A stretch of 7,493 nucleotides of DNA, taken from contig CAKOVX010000020.1 in the NCBI GenBank assembly GCA_934122155.1, positions 1-7,493 on the forward strand, written 5' to 3'. The number at the start of each line of letters is the position of its first letter. Positions within the stretch are counted from its first letter, which is position 1. Of this stretch, positions 1 through 6,353 are shown one piece after another. The position numbers and the translations under genes were made by a program. The notes beneath the pieces are model-generated. The model made no database searches. It had not been told where the DNA came from and saw nothing but the letters and a program-made list of their open reading frames with translations. Source of the stretch: an uncultured Clostridia bacterium. GTDB lineage: Bacteria > Bacillota > Clostridia > TANB77 > CAG-508.

Positions 1-1
1 T

Positions 2-580
2 CTTTATATAGTAGAATCAATAAACACTAATTCAGAACTTGTAAAAAATGTTAATATGGGATTAAGTGTATGCATGATGACGGCAGGAAAACTAACATTT
101 GCATCATCAGAAGAATTAGAAGAGAAAAATGTTACAATGGAAACACTAGCAACAGTAAGTAATAAGGCTTTTTATAGAACTGACTTAAGTTCAAGTAGCT
201 CAAGTAAGATAAAGAGTGATGAAGATGCGGCAGATGCTGTAATAGCAGCAATGCTTACAAAAAAAATTGATGATGACAAAGCTTCAAAATTAATAGTATT
301 TGCTAATACTGCGTTTGCAACAAATATTCAAATACCAATGGGAACTTATTATAGATATGCAATAGAATTTGTAAATAATGAAGATGTAATATTAAATTCA
401 GTATCATATTTAACTGAAAGAGAAGATAATATTACAATTCGTAAGTCAAGCGAAACAGTTACAACTTATGATGTTACTGAAAATCAATTAAGAATTGTTT
501 TAGGAATTATTATTGGAATACCAGTATTTATAATCATTTTAGGTATTGTAGTATGGCAAATTAGAAGAAGAAAGAAATAA
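2..580 (+). CDS. GldG-like ABC-transporter accessory membrane protein, C-terminal part (5' truncated by window edge)
   Basis: Only the last 192 residues are visible. The frame is open to the first base, so the ATG at 56 is an internal methionine and not the start; no ribosome site precedes it. The visible part has a Ser-rich linker (six Ser near residues 63-68), then a segment around residues 98-148 with FANTAFATN, LNSVSYLTEREDNITIRK, and finally one membrane helix (about 165-186) followed by a basic RRRKK tail. This order (an 'identify-the-site' strand with FxxxxFATN, then LNxVxxLxExEDxIxIR, then a C-terminal helix with an Arg/Lys stop) matches my memory of the C-terminal end of GldG-family proteins, which in Firmicutes are encoded beside an ABC ATPase and permease and whose transported substrate is generally unknown. 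The upstream partners are outside the window. The family call rests on pattern memory and is moderate; membrane anchoring is firm. Confidence 0.6.
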   Translation, partial: LYIVESINTNSELVKNVNMGLSVCMMTAGKLTFASSEELEEKNVTMETLATVSNKAFYRTDLSSSSSSKIKSDEDAADAVIAAMLTKKIDDDKASKLIVFANTAFATNIQIPMGTYYRYAIEFVNNEDVILNSVSYLTEREDNITIRKSSETVTTYDVTENQLRIVLGIIIGIPVFIIILGIVVWQIRRRKK

Positions 581-586
581 TTTTTT

Positions 587-619
587 AAACTCTCTCATAT
601 ATATTATGGGGGAGTTTTT
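587..619 (+). terminator. Intrinsic terminator-like hairpin overlapping the ykvI ribosome site
   Basis: AAACTCTCTCAT (587-598) pairs with ATGGGGGAGTTT (606-617) across a 7-base loop, giving 12 pairs of which two are G-U. Five T residues (615-619) end the structure. It begins 6 bases after the stop codon of the GldG-like gene, as expected for its terminator on the plus strand. The 3' arm contains the ribosome site of ykvI, so the hairpin could also hide that site in read-through mRNA. The U tract is short and partly inside the stem, so termination may be incomplete. Confidence 0.6.
608..614 (+). promoter_or_regulatory. Ribosome binding site of ykvI, inside the hairpin 3' arm
   Basis: GGGGGAG lies 9 bases before the ATG at 624 and is the only Shine-Dalgarno-like sequence nearby. 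It decides the start: the in-frame ATG at 606 lies immediately before this site, inside the hairpin, and has no ribosome site of its own. Confidence 0.65.
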
Positions 620-623
620 ATAT

Positions 624-1631
624 ATGAAAGATATTTTAAAAACTATTTTTGTAATAATAGGTACAATAATTGGAGCCGGATTTGCTTCAGGACAAGAAAT
701 TTATATGTTTTTCAATAAATATGGAACAATAGGAATTTTAGGAATTATAATTTCGTGCTCTATAACAGGAATTATTATTTATAAAGTATTAGATATAGTA
801 AAAAGCAAAAATGTGTATACATATACAGATTTTTTAATGCTGCTAAGTAACAATAAAAGCACAAACAAGGTTATGCAAATAATGATACAATGTTTTTTAT
901 TAGTATCATTTTATATTATGATAGCGGGATTTGCAGCATATTTTAATCAGGAATTTGGAATTTTAATATATATACCAGCAACAATAATGGCAATATTATG
1001 TTATTTTACGTTCAGAAATGATACAAAGGGAATAGTATGCATAAATACTATTCTTATACCATTTTTATGTTTATTTATATTTTATTTAGGAATAAGAAAT
1101 TTTGATTTTGCCATTGCTCATTTTGAAAACAATATTAATAAAAATTATCAATTTGGCTGGCTACTAAGTAGTGTTTTATATGCAAGTTATAACAGTATTT
1201 TATTAATTCCCATTTTAATAGAACTAAAAAAATATATAAATACAAAAAATAAAATACAAAAAACAAGTATATGGTGTGGGGTAATATTATTTACGCTTGC
1301 ATTAATATTATATTTTTTACTACTAAGAGGAGAAAATTATATTCAAAATTTAGAATTACCAATGATTCAGATAACAAGAGAATTTAGTAATATACACTCA
1401 ATAATATATGGAACAATAATATTAATCGCAATTTTCACAACAGCAATATCGTCAGGTTATGGATTTTTAAAAAATTTAGCACCAAAAAATTATAAAAGTG
1501 CAACAATAATTATATGTGTGACATCTATATTAGTTGTACCAATAGGCTTTGCAAATTTGGTAAATTTATTATATCCAATACTTGGAGTGTTAGGTGCTGT
1601 ACAAATATTTAAGGTATTAAAAGTAAGGTAA
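624..1631 (+). CDS. ykvI: YkvI-family multi-spanning membrane protein (putative transporter)
   Basis: A 335-residue, very hydrophobic protein with about ten predicted membrane helices and almost no soluble domain. Residues 13-25 read GTIIGAGFASGQE, the signature of the YkvI family: a glycine-rich break in the first helix, as in LeuT/APC-fold transporters. A second family-like patch, YASYNSILLIPI, lies in a mid-protein helix. YkvI proteins are distant relatives of amino-acid/sodium symporters; no substrate is firmly established, so 'transporter' is inference from fold. I chose ATG 624 over the in-frame ATG 606 because the Shine-Dalgarno GGGGGAG lies between them; the extra six residues from 606 (MGEFLY) would also be encoded by the terminator arm. 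No convincing promoter lies directly upstream, so expression may depend on read-through or on a promoter inside the preceding gene. No terminator follows before the next promoter. Confidence 0.85.
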   Translation: MKDILKTIFVIIGTIIGAGFASGQEIYMFFNKYGTIGILGIIISCSITGIIIYKVLDIVKSKNVYTYTDFLMLLSNNKSTNKVMQIMIQCFLLVSFYIMIAGFAAYFNQEFGILIYIPATIMAILCYFTFRNDTKGIVCINTILIPFLCLFIFYLGIRNFDFAIAHFENNINKNYQFGWLLSSVLYASYNSILLIPILIELKKYINTKNKIQKTSIWCGVILFTLALILYFLLLRGENYIQNLELPMIQITREFSNIHSIIYGTIILIAIFTTAISSGYGFLKNLAPKNYKSATIIICVTSILVVPIGFANLVNLLYPILGVLGAVQIFKVLKVR

Positions 1632-1636
1632 AGTAC

Positions 1637-1665
1637 TTGTAATTTGCACTAAATTAGTATATATT
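1637..1665 (+). promoter_or_regulatory. Predicted sigma-A promoter for the DUF5711-cvpA unit
   Basis: TTGTAA (1637-1642), a 17-base spacer, then TATATT (1660-1665); the expected transcript start is near 1672, leaving a leader of about 24 bases. It sits just after the ykvI stop codon. The spacer holds an 11-base dyad, ACTAAATTAGT (1648-1658), which might be an operator but could be chance in AT-rich DNA. Confidence 0.5.
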
Positions 1666-1695
1666 AAACATATAAAAACATAAAGGAATAAAATA

Positions 1696-2877
1696 ATGGA
1701 AAAAATAGTAGAGTTTAGAAAAGATAAAAAGCCAAACAAAAAGAAAATATATATAGCAATTTCGATGGTAATACTAATTATTCTTGTGGCTACAATGGCT
1801 GTAATATACAATACAAATAAAAGTTTTAGAAATTTTATGGATAAATATATATTTAGAAAAGATGTAACAGAAGAAAATGTTCCAACAATTGATATAGATT
1901 ATAATTCAAACACAAACATATTTACATATGGAAAATATATCTGCATTTTAGCAGAAAATACATTAAATGAGTATAATTATTCAGGCAAAAAAGAAAAAGA
2001 TGTAAAAATTGAAATAAATAACCCTATTTATGATGTAGAAGGAAAGTATTTAGTAATTGGAGAAAATGGCAGTCAGAAACTATATTTGATTTCAGATGAT
2101 CATATTATATGGGAAAAGAATGTAGACGGAAACTTGAACAAAGTAACAGTTAACAAAAATGGATATGTAAGTGCAATAGTTACAGGAACTACACATAAAT
2201 CAGTAATTACTACATATGATCCAAAAGGAAATGAAATGTTCAAAACATATTTATCTAATACAATTGCAGTGGATGCATGTGTTTCTACTGATAATTCTGA
2301 GTTCGCATATGCAGAAGTTAACAGTTCAGGAACAACAATACAGTCAAATATAAAAATAATATTGATAAAAGATGTAAAAGAAAAAGACACAGAGCCTAAA
2401 TATGAGTATAATGCACCACAGGACAGTTTGATTTTAAGGATAAAATACCAAGATAAAAACCGATTAATATGCATGTATGACAACAGTATCCATAAATTTG
2501 AAGAAGGGGTAGATGTTGAACTTACAAAATTAAATGAAGACAATACAAAAATAACTTTTGCAGATATAGAACTTAATAATTATATATTTAGAACATATGA
2601 AAAATCCACAGGGTTATTTAATGCAGATACTATTATAGAAATGCAAAATACATCAAATGGAAAAGAAAATGTATACACTATTGAGGAAGTAGCAAAAACA
2701 GCTGTATCAAACAACAATGTAATAGCAGTTAATTTAGGAAACGAAGTATATTTTGTTGATACGAATGCTTGGCTTATAAAAAGATATTCATCTTCACAAG
2801 TAATAGAAAAAATTATATTAGGAGATGGACTGGCAGGAATTATTTACAGTGATAAAATTGAAATTGTTAATTTATAG
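1696..2877 (+). CDS. DUF5711-family membrane-anchored protein, likely extracellular beta-propeller-like
   Basis: A 393-residue protein of unknown function. It has a short basic N-terminus (several Lys and Arg before residue 18), one membrane helix at about 18-38 and then a long extracytoplasmic domain, giving an N-in, C-out single-pass topology with no cleavage site evident. The domain (about 68-393) is a series of short beta strands with recurring patterns such as YGKYICIL, EGKYLVIGENG, KNGYVSAIV, DNSEFAYAEV, DKNRLICMY, NNNVIAVNLGNEVYFVD and GDGLAGIIYSDKIEIV. These look like successive blades of a repeat-built propeller. I recognise it as a DUF5711 protein, a family largely from Clostridia. 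AAAGGA (1682-1687) stands 8 bases before the ATG. Its TAG stop lies inside the ribosome site of the following cvpA-type gene, so the two are almost certainly co-translated. A structural or protein-binding role in the envelope is a guess. Confidence 0.75.
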   Translation: MEKIVEFRKDKKPNKKKIYIAISMVILIILVATMAVIYNTNKSFRNFMDKYIFRKDVTEENVPTIDIDYNSNTNIFTYGKYICILAENTLNEYNYSGKKEKDVKIEINNPIYDVEGKYLVIGENGSQKLYLISDDHIIWEKNVDGNLNKVTVNKNGYVSAIVTGTTHKSVITTYDPKGNEMFKTYLSNTIAVDACVSTDNSEFAYAEVNSSGTTIQSNIKIILIKDVKEKDTEPKYEYNAPQDSLILRIKYQDKNRLICMYDNSIHKFEEGVDVELTKLNEDNTKITFADIELNNYIFRTYEKSTGLFNADTIIEMQNTSNGKENVYTIEEVAKTAVSNNNVIAVNLGNEVYFVDTNAWLIKRYSSSQVIEKIILGDGLAGIIYSDKIEIVNL

Positions 2878-2882
2878 GAGGG
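2876..2882 (+). promoter_or_regulatory. Strong ribosome site of cvpA overlapping the DUF5711 stop codon
   Basis: AGGAGGG shares two bases with the TAG stop of the DUF5711 gene and stands 4 bases before the ATG at 2887. Ribosomes terminating upstream would be placed directly over this site, which suggests translational coupling. The spacing is on the short side. Confidence 0.75.
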
Positions 2883-2886
2883 TATA

Positions 2887-3543
2887 ATGAGTATAATAAT
2901 TGATTTGGTAATAGTTGCAATAATTGCATTATGTGTTTTAGTTGGTTACCACAAAGGGCTAACAGGCTCACTTTTAAAAATAGTATCATTTGTATTAGCA
3001 TTAATAATTGCATTTATACTATTTAAACCGGTTTCAAACTTTATAATTGATAAAACAGATTGGGACGAAAATTTAGAACAAGCAATTAGAGAAAGCATTT
3101 TAAAGGATGATGGCAAAACAGATGATGAAACGCAAAAAGAAAAAATGCCAGAGGTTATTACAGATTACATAAACAATGCAGTAGAAAAAGCCGGCAATGA
3201 AGCTAAAACAGCAATAGTAGATTCAACTGCAAGAGATGTGTCAGTTATGATTATAAACATTGCTGTTGCAATTGCTTTATTTATAGTTAGTAAAATAATA
3301 TTATTGTTAGTTAAAGGCTTAGCTAATTTACTAACTAAACTACCTGTAATCAAACAATTTGATAAACTAGGTGGAATTATATTTGGAATATTACAATCTT
3401 TAGTAATTATTTATATAGTTTTAGCAATAATTTCATTTGCAAGCCCAATGATGAGTGAAACAGGAATAATAGAAGGCCTACAGAAATCATATATTGGAAG
3501 CAACATGTATAATAACAATTTATTGTTAAAAATTATATTTTAA
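2887..3543 (+). CDS. cvpA: CvpA-family membrane protein
   Basis: A 218-residue protein with four predicted membrane helices: about 3-20, 28-46, 117-142 and 161-186. A hydrophilic, charged and probably helical stretch (about 52-115) lies between the two pairs. The layout, the GYHKGLTGSLLK turn after helix 1, and the PVIKQFDKLGGIIFGILQS motif leading into helix 4 (compare the family's Pro...N/D..LG...G pattern) identify CvpA, named for colicin V production in E. coli. The biochemical role in Firmicutes is not settled, though envelope functions have been proposed. The soluble insert between helices 2 and 3 appears longer than in the E. coli protein. The gene is the second of a two-gene unit with the DUF5711 gene and is followed at once by a strong terminator, so the pair is a closed operon. 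The family call is good; the function is unknown. Confidence 0.8.
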   Translation: MSIIIDLVIVAIIALCVLVGYHKGLTGSLLKIVSFVLALIIAFILFKPVSNFIIDKTDWDENLEQAIRESILKDDGKTDDETQKEKMPEVITDYINNAVEKAGNEAKTAIVDSTARDVSVMIINIAVAIALFIVSKIILLLVKGLANLLTKLPVIKQFDKLGGIIFGILQSLVIIYIVLAIISFASPMMSETGIIEGLQKSYIGSNMYNNNLLLKIIF

Positions 3544-3552
3544 AATTTGATT

Positions 3553-3580
3553 AAAAATCTTGCTATTTAGCAAGATTTTT
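3553..3580 (+). terminator. Intrinsic terminator of the DUF5711-cvpA operon
   Basis: AAAAATCTTGCT (3553-3564) and AGCAAGATTTTT (3569-3580) are a perfect 12-pair stem with a 4-base loop, ending in five T residues and starting 9 bases after the cvpA stop. The A-rich left arm would also give a U run on the minus strand, but no gene there needs it. Confidence 0.9.
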
Positions 3581-3588
3581 GTTATTAT
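3560..3588 (+). promoter_or_regulatory. Weak candidate promoter for the LCP gene, overlapping the upstream terminator
   Basis: TTGCTA (3560-3565), 17 bases, TATTAT (3583-3588) matches the sigma-A consensus at 9 of 12 positions, with a transcript start expected near 3595. A second option is TTGTTA (3579-3584), 17 bases, TATCAA (3602-3607). Some promoter must exist here because the terminator isolates the LCP gene from cvpA, but which of the two is used cannot be told from sequence. Confidence 0.3.
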
Positions 3589-3632
3589 ATAAAAAAATTA
3601 ATATCAAAAATAAGTTGAAATATTTAGAAAAC

Positions 3633-3638
3633 AGGTGA
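3633..3638 (+). promoter_or_regulatory. Ribosome site that selects a TTG start for the LCP gene
   Basis: AGGTGA is a perfect complement to the 3' end of 16S rRNA (the AGGTGA part of AAGGAGGTGA) and lies 5 bases before TTG 3644, suitable spacing for this register. The alternative GTG start at 3635 is inside this site and has no Shine-Dalgarno upstream. Confidence 0.6.
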
Positions 3639-3643
3639 AAAAA

Positions 3644-4894
3644 TTGAAACAAGTCAAAAAGAAAAAAAATAAAATATGGAAATGGGTTTTATTAGTATTA
3701 GTAATATTATTAATAGTAGTTGGCGGAACCTTTGCATATAAAGTACATAAAAATGGTGGAGGTTTAAAAGGAATATTAGCTACTGCAGTTGGCCATGACC
3801 AAGAAACAATAAAAACACTACCTAAAATTTATTGTGTATTACTTGGACAAAGTCAAAACTTAACAGATACAATAATGGTAGCAGAATATGATCCACAAAA
3901 ACAACAAGCCTCTATATTATCAATACCAAGAGATACTTTTATTGGAGACAACAAGGCAACAGCCACACCATGGGAAAAAATAAATGCTGTATATCAAACA
4001 GGACCTGAAAATGTTTTAAAAGAGATAAATGAGCTAACAGGACTAGATATAAAATATTATGTAAAAGTTGATACAGAAGCATTTAAAGCATTAGTTGATG
4101 CAATAGGCGGTGTAACATTTGATGTTCCAATAGATATGAAATATACAGATAAAAAGCAAGGATTATATATAGACTTAAAAGCAGGAGTCCAAAAGCTAGA
4201 TGGAGATAAGGCAGAACAAGTAGTTAGATTTAGGCATAATAGTGATGGAACTACATACCCATCAGAATATGGAATTGAAGACATAGGAAGAATGAAAACA
4301 CAGAGAAACTTTTTAAAGGCTTTGGCAAAACAAACGTTGAAAATAGAAAACATATTTAAAATAAATGAATTTATTGACATAGCAAAAAAATATGTTGAAA
4401 CTAACATGAGTTTGGATATTATCAAAGATTATGTTCCATATATAGCAGAATTTAATTCAGATAATTTAAGAACAGAACATTTACCAGGAAAATCTGAAAA
4501 ATGTAATGGCTGGTGGATGTATACAGCAAATGAGAGCAAAACAGCAAAATTAGTAGATGAAATGTTTTTAAATCCTGAATTACAAGATGAGAAAATAGAT
4601 ACAAGCAGTATTGATACTACAGGAATTGATAAAGGAAAGATCAAAATCGAAGTTTTAAATGGAAGTGGAAGCACTATTAAATTAGATAGAATAACAAGTA
4701 GATTAAAAAAAGCAGGATATACGGAAATTACAACAGGAGAAACATCAAACATTGATAATACTATAATTATAAACAGAGAAAATGTTGAGAAATTAGCAAT
4801 TGAAGAGTTAAAACTATTAACACAAACTCAAACAGTATCAAGCGGAGATAGCACAGACGTAAATGTTACAATTATACTTGGAAAGGATAAATAA
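3644..4894 (+). CDS. LCP-family (LytR-CpsA-Psr) cell-wall polymer ligase with LytR C-terminal domain
   Basis: A 416-residue protein from TTG 3644 (419 residues if GTG 3635 is used). LCP enzymes transfer lipid-linked anionic polymers such as teichoic acids or capsule onto peptidoglycan at the outer membrane face. A Lys-rich N-terminus precedes one membrane helix (about 13-29). The catalytic domain (about 60-300) has the family landmarks: Asp75 in the TDTIMV strand, SIPRDT (93-98) with the conserved Arg and Asp, KINAVY, RFRH (195-198) with its Arg pair, and DIGRMKTQR (213-221), whose Asp, Arg and Gln line the polyprenyl-pyrophosphate site. A separate C-terminal domain (about 331-414) begins IKIEVLNGSG and fits the LytR_C domain. 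All key residues are present, so it should be active. It is isolated by terminators on both sides and converges on the dacF-type gene. The polymer it attaches cannot be told, because no polymer biosynthesis genes are visible. Confidence 0.93.
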   Translation: MKQVKKKKNKIWKWVLLVLVILLIVVGGTFAYKVHKNGGGLKGILATAVGHDQETIKTLPKIYCVLLGQSQNLTDTIMVAEYDPQKQQASILSIPRDTFIGDNKATATPWEKINAVYQTGPENVLKEINELTGLDIKYYVKVDTEAFKALVDAIGGVTFDVPIDMKYTDKKQGLYIDLKAGVQKLDGDKAEQVVRFRHNSDGTTYPSEYGIEDIGRMKTQRNFLKALAKQTLKIENIFKINEFIDIAKKYVETNMSLDIIKDYVPYIAEFNSDNLRTEHLPGKSEKCNGWWMYTANESKTAKLVDEMFLNPELQDEKIDTSSIDTTGIDKGKIKIEVLNGSGSTIKLDRITSRLKKAGYTEITTGETSNIDNTIIINRENVEKLAIEELKLLTQTQTVSSGDSTDVNVTIILGKDK

Positions 4895-4899
4895 AAAAT

Positions 4900-4939
4900 A
4901 ATGGGGCACTAATAATTAATTAGTGTCCCATTGTGTTTT
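4900..4939. terminator. Bidirectional intrinsic terminator between the convergent LCP and carboxypeptidase genes
   Basis: AATGGGGCACTAAT (4900-4913) pairs with ATTAGTGTCCCATT (4919-4932) across a 5-base loop: 14 pairs, one of them G-U. On the plus strand the stem is followed by GTGTTTTA, a modest U tract. On the minus strand it is followed by ATTTTTTAT, a better one. It lies 5 bases after the LCP stop and about 30 bases beyond the carboxypeptidase stop, so it serves both. Confidence 0.88.
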
Positions 4940-4962
4940 AATATAAAAAATGCAAAGACTTT

Positions 4963-6261
4963 TTATAAATTGTTAAAGTGAGTAAATTTATAATTTCCAC
5001 CATTCGACTTTTTATTATATGGCTTTCTGCCTGTCTTTTTAGGATTTTTTAAAAGTAAAAATAGTAAATACAAGACTACAAAAATTAATAAAACCCTAAA
5101 TAAAATTGGTAGAAAATCAGATGATAGTACTTGAGTTTCTGCAATTAAATCAGATGAATATATTTGACCATCATAATTATAAGTTATTTTTCCAATTGCA
5201 CTATTAGCAGAAATTGGAGCCTTTAAATTTTCATTCAAAGTAATTTCAGGTTCTAAACTAGACAAATCAACATCATTTTTAGCAAAAATTTCTATTTTAT
5301 CATTTATAAGAACATTCAAATTTTGAGTTTCTTTAGTAGCTCCATGAACTGTAATTTGTTTTAAAACAGCATTTTTTTCATTTAATGTTTTTATCGAATA
5401 ATCATTAAAAGCATAATCAAATAGAGTTTTACAATCTAAATACCTTTGACTTAAACCAGTATTTGTAGATTCACCACCAAGTACAACCAAAATAACCTCA
5501 AAACCATTCTTCTTAGCACTTGCAATAATACAGTTTCCTGCTTCACCAGTATAACCAGTTTTTACACCAGTAGTTCCTTCATAATAATATCTACTATATG
5601 TATTTAATAAATCATTTGAATTATTAAAAATTCTATCAGTCTTACTGTACTTATTTGTTGCAGGTAATGTGAATTGCTTAGTTGAAACGATTTTTCTAAT
5701 AGTGCTATTTTGCATAGCAAATTTTCCAATCAAAGCTAAATCGTATGCAGTAGAAGTGTGATTTTTGTTGTGAATACCATTTGGATTCACAAAGTGAGTA
5801 TTTTTACAACCAAGCTCTTCAGCTTTTTTATTCATTAATTTAGCAAATTCTTCAACACTACCAGAAATATGTTCTGCTAAAACTATTGCAGCATCATTGG
5901 CAGAAGGGACCATAAGAGCATATAAAAGCTGTTCAATTGTGAGTTCTTCACCTTCTTTTAAACTAGCATGAGTATAATCATAAGGAATTGAGTAAACAGC
6001 ATTGTGGCTAACTGTTGCAATATCATCAAGATTGCAATTTTCAACAGTCAAAATAGCAGTCATAAGCTTAGTAGTACTTGCGGGAAACCTTACATCATTA
6101 GCATTTTTCTCATACAAAATTTTTCCGGTATTAGCTTCAATTAAAATACATGAAGGACAATATGTTTTTAAATTATCACTATCAGCATAAGAAGGAGATA
6201 TAAATATGATAAATTGCATTAAAAATATAAAAATAAAAAATATTATTTTAAGTTTCTTCAT
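4963..6261 (-). CDS. dacF: Serine-type D-alanyl-D-alanine carboxypeptidase (DacF-type penicillin-binding protein)
   Basis: A 432-residue exported peptidase (S11 family) that removes the terminal D-Ala from peptidoglycan stem pentapeptides, limiting cross-linking. The signal peptide is residues 1-26 (basic MKKLK, hydrophobic core, ending SYA before Asp27). The three penicillin-binding motifs are intact: S62-T-T-K65 with the nucleophile Ser62, S120-A-N122, and K234-T-G236. Residues about 286-376 form the beta-rich PBP5-type C-terminal domain. A true membrane helix at about 384-404 then anchors the protein, followed by a basic cytoplasmic tail of some 28 residues, in place of the amphipathic anchor of E. 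coli PBP5. A CxxC pair, Cys35 and Cys38, lies just after the signal peptide. AGGAGA (6268-6273) is 6 bases from the ATG. The symbol is by analogy: dacF and dacB of Bacillus are both close in type, and sporulation control cannot be judged here. Confidence 0.93.
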   Translation of the reverse strand: MKKLKIIFFIFIFLMQFIIFISPSYADSDNLKTYCPSCILIEANTGKILYEKNANDVRFPASTTKLMTAILTVENCNLDDIATVSHNAVYSIPYDYTHASLKEGEELTIEQLLYALMVPSANDAAIVLAEHISGSVEEFAKLMNKKAEELGCKNTHFVNPNGIHNKNHTSTAYDLALIGKFAMQNSTIRKIVSTKQFTLPATNKYSKTDRIFNNSNDLLNTYSRYYYEGTTGVKTGYTGEAGNCIIASAKKNGFEVILVVLGGESTNTGLSQRYLDCKTLFDYAFNDYSIKTLNEKNAVLKQITVHGATKETQNLNVLINDKIEIFAKNDVDLSSLEPEITLNENLKAPISANSAIGKITYNYDGQIYSSDLIAETQVLSSDFLPILFRVLLIFVVLYLLFLLLKNPKKTGRKPYNKKSNGGNYKFTHFNNL

Positions 6262-6303
6262 GAAATTTCTCCTATAAGTTTATTATATTAAGTTACAAAT
6301 ATA

Positions 6304-6332
6304 AATATATATTAAAATTGTTAAAATTTCAA
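6304..6332 (-). promoter_or_regulatory. Predicted sigma-A promoter of the carboxypeptidase gene
   Basis: Reading the minus strand, TTGAAA (6332-6327), a 17-base spacer and TATATT (6309-6304) make a good vegetative promoter. The transcript should start near 6297, with a leader of about 36 bases. It lies in the 92-base gap shared with the divergent comEA gene, for which I see no equally good promoter. A vegetative promoter argues against purely forespore expression. Confidence 0.6.
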
Positions 6333-6353
6333 GTCTTTTAGAAAGGAATAAAT

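Noticed and set aside
56..58. ATG at 56 as the start of the first gene
   Set aside because: The frame is open back to the window edge and no ribosome site precedes it, so this is an internal Met of a truncated gene.
606..623. ATG at 606 as the start of the YkvI-family protein
   Set aside because: It lies inside the terminator arm, immediately before the only ribosome site (608-614), and has no site of its own. ATG 624 is correctly placed.
2100..2543. 147-codon open frame on the minus strand inside the DUF5711 gene
   Set aside because: Antisense shadow of a well-supported gene; no ribosome site and the Ser/Phe/Val-rich product has no recognisable domain.
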